Source: Achromobacter deleyi (lineage in GTDB: Bacteria > Pseudomonadota > Gammaproteobacteria > Burkholderiales > Burkholderiaceae_B). Taken from it: a stretch of 64,000 bases of DNA. Every line of letters starts with the position of its first letter. Position 1 is the first letter of the stretch. Below, piece by piece: positions 44,588 through 53,693 of this stretch. The stretch is taken from assembly GCF_902859705.1 (NCBI RefSeq), contig NZ_CADIJO010000006.1, positions 186,001 to 250,000 on the forward strand. Reading direction: 5' to 3'. The translations under genes were made by a program, and so were the position numbers. A model generated the notes under the pieces. The model did no database searches. It was not told where the DNA came from and was given only the letters and a program-made list of their open reading frames with translations.

Positions 44588-44748
44588 GCGCTTGGCGGTG
44601 TCGGTGGGCATAGGGCGGGGCGTTAGATGCGCCCGAGGGAATCGGAAGGGAGCCGAAGGCGGACGACGATGACGAAGGGGCAGTCCGGAGCGAAGGCTCC
44701 GGACCGCAATCGTAGCCCCGCCCTATGCCCGCCGACACCGCCAAGCGC
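44588..44748 (-). repeat. Beta hairpin element, copy 4
   Basis: 34-bp arms, 44588-44621 with 44715-44748, match at 33 of 34 positions. The arm middle GGGCATAGGG is shared with copy 5 and differs from copies 1-3. It lies just downstream of the minus-strand ridA gene. Confidence 0.92.
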
Positions 44749-44780
44749 GGCTAAAGAACTCAACCCGCAGCAATCAAAAC

Positions 44781-45185
44781 CTACCCCGGCACAACAGCCG
44801 TAACTTCAATCTCAACCTTAGCCCGATCCTCAACCAGATCAGCCACCTCCACCGCCGTCATAGCCGGAAAATGCCTTCCAATCAGCTCCCGATAATGCTT
44901 CCCGATCTCCGGATAAGCCGCCACATAAGCATCCTTGTCGGTCACATACCAAGTCATCCGCACAATATGCTCAGGCTTCGCCCCACCCTCAGCCAAAATC
45001 GCAACGATATTGGCCAACGTCTGCCGAACCTGATCAGCCAGATCATCCGATTCAAACTGCTGCTGCCCGTTCCAGCCGACCTGCCCCCCCACGAACACCA
45101 GCTTGCTCCCCACCGTCATCTCGGTCAGGATTCCATTCGAATAGCCCCGCGGCGCCATCCAATCCGGCGGTTGCAGAATCTTCAT
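44781..45185 (-). CDS. RidA family (YjgF/YER057c/UK114) protein
   Basis: A 134-residue RidA-like enamine/imine deaminase-family protein. It has SNGILTEMTVGSKLVFVGGQVGWN, the block ALANIVAILAEGGAKPEHIVRMTWYV and the C-terminal KVEIEVTAVVPG. It is last in the 2-aminobenzoate-type operon, where removing ammonia from an enamine/imine intermediate would fit. Codons are strongly T/G-ending, unlike the operon genes upstream of it, and the gene abuts composite copy 4. Confidence 0.88.
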   Translation of the reverse strand: MKILQPPDWMAPRGYSNGILTEMTVGSKLVFVGGQVGWNGQQQFESDDLADQVRQTLANIVAILAEGGAKPEHIVRMTWYVTDKDAYVAAYPEIGKHYRELIGRHFPAMTAVEVADLVEDRAKVEIEVTAVVPG

Positions 45186-45225
45186 AACGTCTCATCCTAT
45201 TATCAAAAAAACAAATAGCGCGGAG

Positions 45226-45651
45226 TCACTCCGCGGCGACCAGATAAGCCTGCATCCGTTCACGCAGATCGTCCGGCAGCGGCATCGACTTCATCGTCCG
45301 CAGATCCACCGTCACGATCGTCAGCGTCGCCGACAGCCGCAATTGGCCGTCCGGCCCCTCGAAACGCACCAGCGCCTTGAACGACGCCCCGCCGATACGC
45401 TGCACCTGCAACGTCTGGCGCAGCTTCTCGTGCCAACGGCTCGGTGCGCTGAAATCGCACGTCACCGACGCCATCGGCGTGCCGATATGGCGGTCCACGT
45501 GCAGTGCATGAAAAGGCAACCCCATGCCCTTGTCGAACCATTCCTCGACAAAGTCATTGATCATCTCGAAATAGCGAGGATAGAAAACGATGCCCGCCGG
45601 GTCGCAATGACGAAAGCGGACTTCGACCTGGCTGATGAAAGGGGCTGCCAT
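45226..45651 (-). CDS. Acyl-CoA thioesterase (4HBT hotdog family)
   Basis: A 141-residue hotdog thioesterase. The N-terminal EVRFRHCDPAGIVFYPRYFEMINDFVEEWF is the 4-hydroxybenzoyl-CoA thioesterase signature, with the catalytic Asp in HCDPAGI (about residue 17). It would release acid from a CoA ester, perhaps protecting the CoA pool in the pathway. It is cotranscribed with the CoA ligase gene. Confidence 0.9.
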   Translation of the reverse strand: MAAPFISQVEVRFRHCDPAGIVFYPRYFEMINDFVEEWFDKGMGLPFHALHVDRHIGTPMASVTCDFSAPSRWHEKLRQTLQVQRIGGASFKALVRFEGPDGQLRLSATLTIVTVDLRTMKSMPLPDDLRERMQAYLVAAE

Positions 45652-45681
45652 GGGATTTCCTTGTGATTCCTTAATACGGGC

Positions 45682-47322
45682 TCACGCCATCTTGCGCAGC
45701 GCAAAGCGTTGCAGCTTGCCCGTTTCCGTGCGCGGCAATGCCGACACGAACTCGATGGCGCGGGGATACTTGTAGGGTGCGATGCTGGCCTTGACGAACT
45801 GCTGCAGCGCCGCCACCAGCGCGTCGCCCGGTTCGAAACCCGGCTTGAGCACCACGAACGCCTTCACCAGCTGGCCGCGCTCCTCGTCCGCCGCGCCCAC
45901 CACCCCGCACTCGGCCACCGCCTCGTGGCGCAGCAGCGCGTCCTCGACCTCGGGGCCCGCGATGTTGTAGCCGGCCGACACAATCATGTCGTCGTTGCGG
46001 GCCTGGTAGAAAAGGTAGCCTTCGTCGTCCTGCAGGAACGTATCGCCCGGCAGGTTCCAGCCCTTCTGCACGAAACGGCGCTGGCGCTCGTCGGCCAGGT
46101 AGCGGCAGCCGGTGGGGCCCTTGATCGCCAGGCGGCCCACCGTGCCGTTGGGCACCGGGTTCATGTCGTCGTCCACGATCTGCGCGATGTAGCCGGGCAC
46201 CACGCGGCCGATGGCGCCGCGGCGCACCGACTCGGGCGGGCTGGACACGAACACGTGGATCATTTCCGTGCCGCCGATGCCGTCGATCATCTCGATGCCG
46301 CTCGCTTCCTTCCAGAGTTGGCGGGTGGCGTCGGGCAGGGCTTCGCCGGCCGACACGCTTTTCTTCAGCGACGACAGGTCGAACTTGCCGACCAGCGCCG
46401 ACATCTGGCGGTAGAACGTGGGCGCGGTGAACACGATGGTGGCGCGGAAGTCCTGGATCAGCTGCAACAGGCTTTCCGGCGTCAGGCGTTCGGCCAGCAC
46501 GGTGCTGGCGCCCACGCGCAGCGGAAAGCACAGCAGCCCGCCCAGCCCGAACGTGAACGCCAGCGGCGGCGTGCCGCAGAAGATGTCGTCCGGGCCCGGC
46601 TTGATGACGTGCTTGGGGAACAGGTCGCACATCGCCAGCACGTCGCGGTGAAAGTGCATGCATCCCTTGGGCGCGCCCGTCGTGCCGCTGGTGAAGGCGA
46701 TCAGGCAGACGTCGTCGGCGGCCGTGTCGCAGGCCGTGAAGTCGTCGGGTTTGGCCGCGGCCAGCGCGTCCAGCGCATCGGGCGCGGTGTCATTGAAGTA
46801 CATGATCTGCGCCAGTTCGGCGCAGTGATGTTCGTGGCCGGGCTGGGCGCAGAACTCGGCTTCTTCTTTCAGGCGCGCATCGCACAGCACCGCCTGGATC
46901 TGCGCCTTTTCGATGATCTGCTTGAGTTCCTTGGCACGCAGCAGCGGCATGGTCGGCACGGTGACCAGGCCCGCCTTGATGGCGGCCAGCCAGGCAGCGG
47001 CCATCATGGGGTTGTTGGGGCCGCGCAGCAGCAGACGGTTGCCGGGCACCAACTTCATGTCTTCGGCCAGCACGCGGGCAATGCGGTTGGTCAGCGCCGC
47101 CAATTCGCGATAGGTCATGGTGGCCTGCTTGCCGTCCTGCGGCCAGCGCAGCGCGATGCGCTCGCCATGGCCGCGCTCGACCATGGCGTCCACCAGTTCC
47201 ACCGCGCAATTGAAGCGCTTGGGATAGGCCACGTCGGGGCCGTCCAGCAGGAATTCTGGCCATTGTTCGCCCGGGGGCAGGTTGTCCCGGGCAAAGGTGT
47301 CGATGTGGGCGGATACTTCCAT
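45682..47322 (-). CDS. Benzoate/2-aminobenzoate-CoA ligase family protein
   Basis: A 546-residue acyl-adenylate ligase. The AMP motif is FTSGTTGAPKGCMHFHRD, with GIGGTEMIHVFVS and the C-terminal SAGYNIAGPEVEDALL and ALPRTETGKLQR hinge/Lys block. It is placed with 2-aminobenzoate (anthranilate)-CoA ligase by its neighbours: the same operon carries a fused monooxygenase/reductase of the 2-aminobenzoyl-CoA type. Other benzoate-like acids are possible. Confidence 0.88.
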   Translation of the reverse strand: MEVSAHIDTFARDNLPPGEQWPEFLLDGPDVAYPKRFNCAVELVDAMVERGHGERIALRWPQDGKQATMTYRELAALTNRIARVLAEDMKLVPGNRLLLRGPNNPMMAAAWLAAIKAGLVTVPTMPLLRAKELKQIIEKAQIQAVLCDARLKEEAEFCAQPGHEHHCAELAQIMYFNDTAPDALDALAAAKPDDFTACDTAADDVCLIAFTSGTTGAPKGCMHFHRDVLAMCDLFPKHVIKPGPDDIFCGTPPLAFTFGLGGLLCFPLRVGASTVLAERLTPESLLQLIQDFRATIVFTAPTFYRQMSALVGKFDLSSLKKSVSAGEALPDATRQLWKEASGIEMIDGIGGTEMIHVFVSSPPESVRRGAIGRVVPGYIAQIVDDDMNPVPNGTVGRLAIKGPTGCRYLADERQRRFVQKGWNLPGDTFLQDDEGYLFYQARNDDMIVSAGYNIAGPEVEDALLRHEAVAECGVVGAADEERGQLVKAFVVLKPGFEPGDALVAALQQFVKASIAPYKYPRAIEFVSALPRTETGKLQRFALRKMA

Positions 47323-47385
47323 GAAATTCCCCTTGCTGCTGCGGTGTGGTTGACTATGCGGAAGGCGGAAGGCTCGATGGCCTCT

Positions 47386-48558
47386 TTACGCCTTCAGCAG
47401 TTCGCGGGCGATGATCAACTTCTGCACTTCGGTGGCGCCTTCGTAGATACGCAGCGCTCTGATTTCCCTGTAAAGCTTCTCCACCGGCATCCCCGACACC
47501 ACGCCCGCGCCGCCGAACATCTGCAACGCGCGGTCGATCACGGTCTGCGCCGATTCGGTGGCCGTCATCTTGGCCATGGCCGCTTCGCGCGTGGTGCGTA
47601 CTTTCTGCACGTCGCGCATCCACGCGGCGCGGTACGTCAACAGCGCCGAGGCATCGATGGCGGTGGCCATGTCGCCCAGCGCGGCCTGCGTCAGTTGCAG
47701 GTCGGCCAGCGTCTGGCCGAACATGCGGCGCGACTTCGAACGCGCCAGGCCTTCGTCCAGCGCGCGGCGGGCAAAGCCCAGCGCGGCGGCGGCCACCGAG
47801 GCGCGGAAGATGTCCAGCGTCATCATGGCCAGCTTGAAGCCCTGCCCCGCATCGCCCAGCCGGTGCGACACCGGCACGCGGCAGTTGTCGAACGTGATGG
47901 TGGCCAGCGGGTGCGGCGCGATCAGCTCGATGCGCTCCGAGACCTCGAAGCCCGGAGTATCGGCATCCACCACGAAGGCGCTGATGCCGCGCGCGCCCGG
48001 GGCCTCGCCGGTGCGGGCGAAGACGCAATAGAAGTCGGCGATGCCGCCGTTGGAAATCCAGGTCTTGGCGCCGTTCAGCACATAGGCGTCGCCATCCAGG
48101 CGGGCCTCGCAGGCCAGCGCGGCCACGTCGGAACCGGCATCGGGTTCGGATAGCGCAAAGGCGGCGATGGCCTCGCCGCGGGCCACGCGCGGCAGGTAGC
48201 GCTGGCGCAATTCGTCAGAGCCCATCAGCGAAATCGCGCCGCTGCCCAGGCCTTGCATGGCGAAAGCGAAGTCGGCCAGGCCTTCGTGGCGTGCCAGGGT
48301 TTCGCGCAGGATGCAGACCGCGCGCGAATCGACTTCCGGCAAAGCGCCGCCCCAGGCGCCGCCCGGGCCGCCCGCCACCGCGTAGCGCAGCCAGCCGGCC
48401 TGGCCCATGGCCTTGACCAGCTTCTTGCAGGCCGCGTCGGCATCGTGGTGGTCCACGTCGCCCAGCGCGCCCTCGCACCAGGCGTCGACCTCGTGCGCCA
48501 ACTGGCGATGGGTCTCGTCGAAAAAGGGCCAGACCAGCCAGCTTGCGTCGCGCATCAT
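47386..48558 (-). CDS. Acyl-CoA dehydrogenase
   Basis: A 390-residue FAD acyl-CoA dehydrogenase. [48 protein letters not shown] and the catalytic Glu in [11 protein letters not shown] are in family order. It would oxidise a cyclic or aliphatic acyl-CoA in the pathway. The ATG is joined to the enoyl-CoA hydratase stop by a TGATG overlap at 48558, so translation is coupled. An ATG three bases later is equally usable. Confidence 0.9.
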   Translation of the reverse strand: MMRDASWLVWPFFDETHRQLAHEVDAWCEGALGDVDHHDADAACKKLVKAMGQAGWLRYAVAGGPGGAWGGALPEVDSRAVCILRETLARHEGLADFAFAMQGLGSGAISLMGSDELRQRYLPRVARGEAIAAFALSEPDAGSDVAALACEARLDGDAYVLNGAKTWISNGGIADFYCVFARTGEAPGARGISAFVVDADTPGFEVSERIELIAPHPLATITFDNCRVPVSHRLGDAGQGFKLAMMTLDIFRASVAAAALGFARRALDEGLARSKSRRMFGQTLADLQLTQAALGDMATAIDASALLTYRAAWMRDVQKVRTTREAAMAKMTATESAQTVIDRALQMFGGAGVVSGMPVEKLYREIRALRIYEGATEVQKLIIARELLKA

Positions 48559-49415
48559 CAATTCCCTTCGAAAACGGGCTTTTGCTTGGCCACGAAGGCC
48601 TCGTAGGCGCGATGGAAGTCGCGCGTCTGCATGCAGATGGCCTGGGCCTCGGCTTCGGCCTCGATGGCCTCGTCCACGCCCATGTTCCATTCCTGGTGCA
48701 GCAGCTTCTTGGTCACGCCGTGGGCAAAGGTGGGGCCGGCGGCCAGTTGCGCGGCCAGCTTGGCGGCGGCTTCCATCAGTTCGCCGGACTCATGCAGCGC
48801 GTTGAAGAAGCCCCAGCTGGCGCCCTCTTCAGCCGTCATGGCGCGGCCGGTGTACAGCAATTCAGAGGCGCGGCCCTGGCCGATCATGCGCGGCAGCAGC
48901 GTGCAGGCGCCCATGTCGGCGCCCGCCAGGCCCACCCGCGTGAACAGGAACGCGGTGCGCGAGGCCGGCGTGCCCAGGCGCATGTCGGACGCCAGCGCCA
49001 CCATCGCGCCAGCGCCGGCGCAGATGCCGTCCACCGCTGCCACGATGGGCTGCGGGCAGGCGCGCATGGCCTTGACCAGGTCGCCCGTCATGCGGGTGAA
49101 GTCCAGCAGTTCAGGCATGCTCATCTTGGTGAGCGGCCCGATGATCTCGTGCACGTCGCCGCCCGAGCAGAAGTTGCCGCCAGCGCCCGTCACCACCACC
49201 ACCTTGATGTCGGTCGCGTACACCAGGGCGCGGAACAGGTCGCGCAGCTCGGCGTAGGAATCGAAGGTCAGCGGGTTCTTGCGCTCGGGGCGGTTGAGCG
49301 TGATGGTGCCGATCTTGCCGTCGGCCGACACCTGCCACAGGAACGTCCGGGCCTGGTAACCGGCCAGCGGGCGCTTGTGGTGTTTCATGGTGTGCTCTTC
49401 GGGCTGGGTGCTCAT
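48558..49415 (-). CDS. Enoyl-CoA hydratase/isomerase family protein
   Basis: A 285-residue crotonase-fold protein. [34 protein letters not shown] and [20 protein letters not shown] are the CoA-binding and oxyanion blocks. The ATG at 49415 has a perfect GGAGA ribosome site six bases away, so I prefer it to an ATG five codons upstream. Substrate is probably an alicyclic or aliphatic enoyl-CoA of this operon. Confidence 0.9.
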   Translation of the reverse strand: MSTQPEEHTMKHHKRPLAGYQARTFLWQVSADGKIGTITLNRPERKNPLTFDSYAELRDLFRALVYATDIKVVVVTGAGGNFCSGGDVHEIIGPLTKMSMPELLDFTRMTGDLVKAMRACPQPIVAAVDGICAGAGAMVALASDMRLGTPASRTAFLFTRVGLAGADMGACTLLPRMIGQGRASELLYTGRAMTAEEGASWGFFNALHESGELMEAAAKLAAQLAAGPTFAHGVTKKLLHQEWNMGVDEAIEAEAEAQAICMQTRDFHRAYEAFVAKQKPVFEGN

Positions 49416-49453
49416 GGTGTCTCCGTTCATGAATGCTGGGGATGGGGGCCGGC

Positions 49454-50245
49454 TCAGCCGGTCATCACTTCACCGCCGTCCACGGCGATGGCCTGGCCGT
49501 TGATCGATGCCGATGCCGGCAAGGCCAGCCAGGCGACCGTCTCGGCCACTTCTTCGGGCTGCACCAGGCGGCCCTGCGGGTTGCGTTCGGCCAGCTTGGC
49601 GCGCGCGGCTTCCGGCGTCATGCCGGTCTTGTCGACGATATTGGCCACCGCGCCGCGCACGATGTCGGTTTCGGTATAGCCGGGGCAGACGGCGTTGACG
49701 GTGACGCCCTTCTGCGCGGTTTCCAGCGCCAGCGAGCGGGTCAGGCCGATGACGCCGTGCTTGGCCGCGCAATAGGCGCTGACGTAGGCATAGCCGATCA
49801 GGCCCGCGGTGCTGGCCACGTTGATGACGCGGCCCCACCTGGCGGCCAGCATGCCGGGCAAGGCGGCCTGGATGCAATGGAAAGTGCCGGTCAGGTTGAC
49901 TGCCAGCATCGACTGCCACAGGGCGGCGTCGGTGCGGTCAAAGCGCTGGCTGACGGCCTGGCCGGCGTTGTTGACCAGCACCAGCACGGGGCCGAGTTCG
50001 GCCTCGGCCTGGGCGAAGGCCTGGCGGACCGAGGCCTCGTCGGCGATGTCGGCGCTGACCGCCTGCACCTGGCCCAGGCTGGCCAGGCTGTCGACGGCGG
50101 CTTCCAGCGCACCGCCGTCGCGGCCCAGCAGCGTGACGCGGGCACCGCGCGCCAGCAGCGCGCGGGCACTGGCCAGGCCAATGCCGCGGGCGCCACCCGT
50201 CACCAGGGCGTGGCGGCCTGCCAGGGGGAGTGCGGACGTACTCAT
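49454..50245 (-). CDS. SDR, probable 3-hydroxyacyl-CoA dehydrogenase
   Basis: A 263-residue SDR with [19 protein letters not shown] at the cofactor site, [20 protein letters not shown] and Tyr/Lys in YCAAKHG. The ATG overlaps the monooxygenase stop codon (ATGA). Among hydratase and dehydrogenase genes a 3-hydroxyacyl-CoA dehydrogenase role is likely, though 3-oxoacyl reductases look the same. The frame runs 55 codons further upstream but those residues have no family match. Confidence 0.88.
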   Translation of the reverse strand: MSTSALPLAGRHALVTGGARGIGLASARALLARGARVTLLGRDGGALEAAVDSLASLGQVQAVSADIADEASVRQAFAQAEAELGPVLVLVNNAGQAVSQRFDRTDAALWQSMLAVNLTGTFHCIQAALPGMLAARWGRVINVASTAGLIGYAYVSAYCAAKHGVIGLTRSLALETAQKGVTVNAVCPGYTETDIVRGAVANIVDKTGMTPEAARAKLAERNPQGRLVQPEEVAETVAWLALPASASINGQAIAVDGGEVMTG

Positions 50246-52593
50246 TTGATGTCCAGTTGCGCCATGGCGGCGGCGCGCTCGAAGTTGGTTTCCAGCTGGC
50301 GCTTGCCGGCGAAGTACTGGCTGGGCCAGGCCACGTCGCGGTAGCCCACGCGCGCCGATTCGCGCAGCGTCCACGAAGCGTCGGCCAGGTGCGGCCGCGC
50401 CAGGGCGCACAGGTCGGCGCGACCCGAGGCGATGATGGCGTTGGCGTGGTCGGCCTCGAAGATGGCGCCCACCGCGATGGTGGGAATGCCGGCTTCGTTG
50501 CGCACGCGGTCGGCGAACGGGGTCTGGAACATGCGGCCGTAGACGGGCTTTTCTTCCTTGCTGACCTGGCCCGACGAGCAGTCGATCATGTCGGCGCCGG
50601 CGGCCTTGAAGTGGCGGGCGATCTCGACGGCGTCGTCGGCGGTGATGCCGCCCTCGACCCAGTCGCTGGCCGAGATACGCACCGACATGGGCTTGTCTTC
50701 GGGCCAGACGGCGCGCACGGCGTGGAACACTTCCAGCGGGAAGCGCAGGCGGTTTTCCAGGCTGCCGCCGTATTCGTCGTCGCGCAGGTTGGTCAGCGGC
50801 GAGATGAAGCTGGACAACAGGTAGCCGTGGGCGCAGTGCAGTTCCAGCCAGTCGAAACCGGCGGCCTGCGCACGGCGGGCGGCGGCCACGAAGTTATCGC
50901 GCACCTGATCCATATCGGCGCGCGTCATGGCGCGCGGCGTGTCCGACACGCCTTCGATATAAGGCAAGGCCGACGCCGACAGCAGCGGCCAGTTGCCTTC
51001 GGCCAGCGGGTGGTCGATCTTCTGCCAGCCCAGCTGGGTGGAACCCTTGCGGCCAGCATGGCCGATCTGCACGCCAATGCGCGCATCGCTGTTGCCATGC
51101 ACGAAGCCGACGATGCGGGCAAAGGCCTGCTGCTGCGCGTCGTTCCACAGCCCCGGGCACCCCGGGGTGATGCGGGCGTCAGGCGACACGCAGGTCATTT
51201 CGACCATGACCAGCCCGGCGCCACCCATGGCGCGCGCGCCCAGGTGCACCAGGTGGAAGTCGCCCGGCACGCCGTCGGTGCACGAGTACATGGCCATGGG
51301 CGACACCAGGATGCGGTTCTTGAGCCGCACGCCGCGCGCCTGGTAGGGCGTCAGCATGGGCAGCGGGGGCCGCTGGCCGGCCGGTGCCGGGGTGCCGGCA
51401 TGTTCGGCGATCCAGCGCTCGAAGCCTTCGAGCCAGGCCGGATCGCGCAGGCGCAGGTTTTCGTGCGAGATGCGCTGCGAACGGGTGAGCAGCGAGTAGG
51501 CGAATTGTTCGGGTTCGAGTTCTGCATAACGCTCGACGTTTTCGAACCACTCGGTGGAGTTGCGAGCGGCGTTCTGGATTTTCAGCACTTCCACGCTGCG
51601 CACGTCTTCGTAGTGCTTGAGGCCGCGCTCGACACTGCCTTCGGCGCCGCTCAGGCAGCGCGCCAGTTCGATGGCGTCTTCCAGCGCGAGCTTGGTGCCG
51701 GAGCCGATGGAGAAGTGGGCGGTATGGGCGGCATCGCCCATCAGCACGACGGGGACGGCGCGCTTGCCGCGGGCGGTTTCAAGCTGGTTCCAATGCACCC
51801 AGGTGTTGCAGATGACGCGCGGAAAGCGAATCCAGATGGCCGAGCCGCGCAGGTGCGAGGCGTTGCTGATGAGCGCATTGCCATCCAGCCAGGGCGCGAA
51901 CAGCTTTTCGCAGTAGGCGATGCCCTCTTCCTGGCTCATCTGTTCGATGCCGGCGGCCTGCCAGGTTTCTTCGGGCGTTTCGACGATAAAGGTCGACATG
52001 CCGTCTTCATACCGATAGGCATGGGCCTGGAACCAGCCATGCTCGGTCTGGACAAAGGCAAAGGTGAAGGCGTCGAAGACTTTCTTGGTGCCCAGCCAGA
52101 CGAAGCGGCAGCGGCGCTGGTCGATGTCGGGATGGAAGGTGTCGGTGTAGCGGGTGCGAATCTGGCTGTTGATGCCGTCGGACGCGATGACGAGATCGGC
52201 ATCGTATTCACGGGCAATGGCCTGGTCGTCCTGGACGAAGTTCTCGAAGACCAGCTTGACGCCGACGTCTTCGCAGCGCGCCTGCAAAATATTCAACAGC
52301 TTCTTGCGGCCAATGCCGATGAAGCCGTGGCCGCCGCTGCGAATGCTGCGGCCCTTGAAGTGGATGTCAATATCATCCCAATGATTGAAGGCATCGCCAA
52401 TGGTCTGCGCGGAAACCGGGTCCGCTTCGCGCAGGTTCTGCATGGTGGCATCGGAAAACACGACGCCCCAACCAAAGGTGTCATACGGCCGGTTGCGCTC
52501 GATGACGGTAACTTCGTTGGCGGGGTCTTGCAACTTCATGAGCAGACCAAAATACAAGCCGGCGGGACCCCCACCAATGCAGACTATTTTCAT
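50242..52593 (-). CDS. 2-aminobenzoyl-CoA/salicylyl-CoA monooxygenase-reductase fusion
   Basis: A 783-residue two-domain flavoprotein. Residues 1-385 form an FAD monooxygenase ([17 protein letters not shown] at the start, [22 protein letters not shown]). Residues from about 390 form an old-yellow-enzyme FMN domain ([32 protein letters not shown]). This fusion is known for bacterial 2-aminobenzoyl-CoA monooxygenase/reductase and salicylyl-CoA 5-hydroxylase. With CoA ligase, dehydrogenase, hydratase, SDR and RidA genes behind it, the pathway is a CoA-dependent 2-aminobenzoate-like route. It is first in the operon. Confidence 0.9.
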   Translation of the reverse strand: MKIVCIGGGPAGLYFGLLMKLQDPANEVTVIERNRPYDTFGWGVVFSDATMQNLREADPVSAQTIGDAFNHWDDIDIHFKGRSIRSGGHGFIGIGRKKLLNILQARCEDVGVKLVFENFVQDDQAIAREYDADLVIASDGINSQIRTRYTDTFHPDIDQRRCRFVWLGTKKVFDAFTFAFVQTEHGWFQAHAYRYEDGMSTFIVETPEETWQAAGIEQMSQEEGIAYCEKLFAPWLDGNALISNASHLRGSAIWIRFPRVICNTWVHWNQLETARGKRAVPVVLMGDAAHTAHFSIGSGTKLALEDAIELARCLSGAEGSVERGLKHYEDVRSVEVLKIQNAARNSTEWFENVERYAELEPEQFAYSLLTRSQRISHENLRLRDPAWLEGFERWIAEHAGTPAPAGQRPPLPMLTPYQARGVRLKNRILVSPMAMYSCTDGVPGDFHLVHLGARAMGGAGLVMVEMTCVSPDARITPGCPGLWNDAQQQAFARIVGFVHGNSDARIGVQIGHAGRKGSTQLGWQKIDHPLAEGNWPLLSASALPYIEGVSDTPRAMTRADMDQVRDNFVAAARRAQAAGFDWLELHCAHGYLLSSFISPLTNLRDDEYGGSLENRLRFPLEVFHAVRAVWPEDKPMSVRISASDWVEGGITADDAVEIARHFKAAGADMIDCSSGQVSKEEKPVYGRMFQTPFADRVRNEAGIPTIAVGAIFEADHANAIIASGRADLCALARPHLADASWTLRESARVGYRDVAWPSQYFAGKRQLETNFERAAAMAQLDIK

Positions 52594-52783
52594 TGCCGTA
52601 ATGCTCCATGAAGGGCGATCTGCGAATGACGGGATCGCGGCTTTTTAGGTCTTGATAGTTTAGGCTTGAAATATATACCTGGATGGGGAGGATCGCAAAT
52701 GGGGGAAACGTTTAGTTGAAATGGGGACGGGGTGTTTGGGTTTTTTGCGGGGGTTGGTTTGGGGGCTGGCGGAGGGTGGTCTT

Positions 52784-52959
52784 CGTGGGTCGTCCCTCGC
52801 GGCGGTGGCATGCGGGGCGGGCGCCCACGATTGCGGTCCGGAGCGTTCGCTCCGGACTTCCCCTTCGTCATCTTCGTCCGGGCCTACGGCCCCTCCTTCA
52901 GATTCCCTCGGGCGCATCGAGGTTGCCCGCCCCGCATGCCACCGCCGCGAGGGACTACG
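52784..52959 (+). repeat. Alpha hairpin element, copy 5
   Basis: A perfect 30-bp inverted repeat, 52793-52822 with 52925-52954. The arms are identical to alpha copy 3, including the changed GTTC loop in the inner stem. The left flank is CGTGG rather than CGTAG. The apical stem is GGGCC-TAC-GGCCC as in copy 1. Confidence 0.9.
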
Positions 52960-53492
52960 CGCGTCTGGGTTCGTCGCGCTGTTAGACCTGTGGTCAGGGC
53001 ATGAGATCTACAGGGTCGCCAAGCCGCGGCCGCGCGGGCGGCCACGTTTGGCATTGCGTTGCTGGAATGTGTTGCGGGTGCGCTGCGCGCTGTTGGAGAT
53101 CGGCTTTCTAGTGGTCCGTCATGTTGGGGGTGGGGCGGTGATGGGCGGCGCGGCGGGGTCCTGCTTGCGCATGCTGACTGTCTCGCGCGCCGCCCATCGG
53201 GCGCTGCACATTCATGTCGAACGCCACGGCATCCGCGCCGCTACAGACCACCAGCGATTCTGATGCCATCTGCTTCGCTCACACGCAAGAGCGACATCTT
53301 GGCGCCACCAGCACCGCCACCCACACGCGAGAGCGGCATCGGCGCACGCAAGACGCCGCGTAAGCTTCGTAAGGCCGCCCGCGCGGCCGGCACGAAGCGG
53401 GCAACGCCCTACCCCGCCCACCCCACTCCGACCGTCGCTATCACGCCAAGCACACCGCCCTCCCCGACGACCGAGGCGAATCCTCATCGTGA

Positions 53493-53653
53493 GCGCTTGG
53501 CGGTGTCGGCGGGCATAGGGCGGGGCGTTAGATGCGCCCGAGGGAATCGGAAGGGAGCCGAAGGCGGACGACGATGACGACGGGGCAGTCCGGAGCGAAG
53601 GCTCCGGACCGCAATCGTAGCCCCGCCCTATGCCCGCCGACACCGCCAAGCGC
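53493..53653 (-). repeat. Beta hairpin element, copy 5
   Basis: A perfect 34-bp inverted repeat, 53493-53526 with 53620-53653. It is nearly identical to beta copy 4; the one arm mismatch present in copy 4 is paired here. It lies just past the minus-strand EAL gene. Confidence 0.92.
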
Positions 53654-53693
53654 GGCTAAAGAACGACAACCGCCCGCACGAAAACAAAAACAA

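Larger units (their letters stand above)
43939..44748. repeat. Composite hairpin repeat, copy 4
   Basis: It fills the 868-bp gap between convergent araC-type and ridA genes. Alpha (43939-44115) and beta (44588-44748) hairpins face inward. The middle closely resembles copies 2, 3 and 5, with the inverted repeat 44296-44308/44342-44354 and the CCGCGGCCGCGCGGGCGGCC block. A 2-bp length difference from copy 2 breaks any shared reading frame here, so no coding region is supported. Confidence 0.88.
52784..53653. repeat. Composite hairpin repeat, copy 5
   Basis: It occupies most of the 1.1-kb gap between the monooxygenase start and the EAL gene end, both on the minus strand. Alpha (52784-52959) and beta (53493-53653) hairpins face inward. 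The middle matches copies 2, 3 and 4, with the inverted repeat 53140-53152/53186-53198, and carries about 50 extra bases near 53260-53320 with a partly duplicated ACACGC(A/G)AGAGCG motif. Confidence 0.88.

Noticed and set aside
50230-52611. 793-codon plus-strand open frame opposite the monooxygenase
   Set aside because: It is an antisense shadow; the minus-strand flavoprotein motifs are unmistakable.
5338-53653. Composite repeats as a CRISPR array or insertion sequences
   Set aside because: They are dispersed singly, not in tandem with spacers, encode no transposase or Cas protein, and show no target duplication at the ends.
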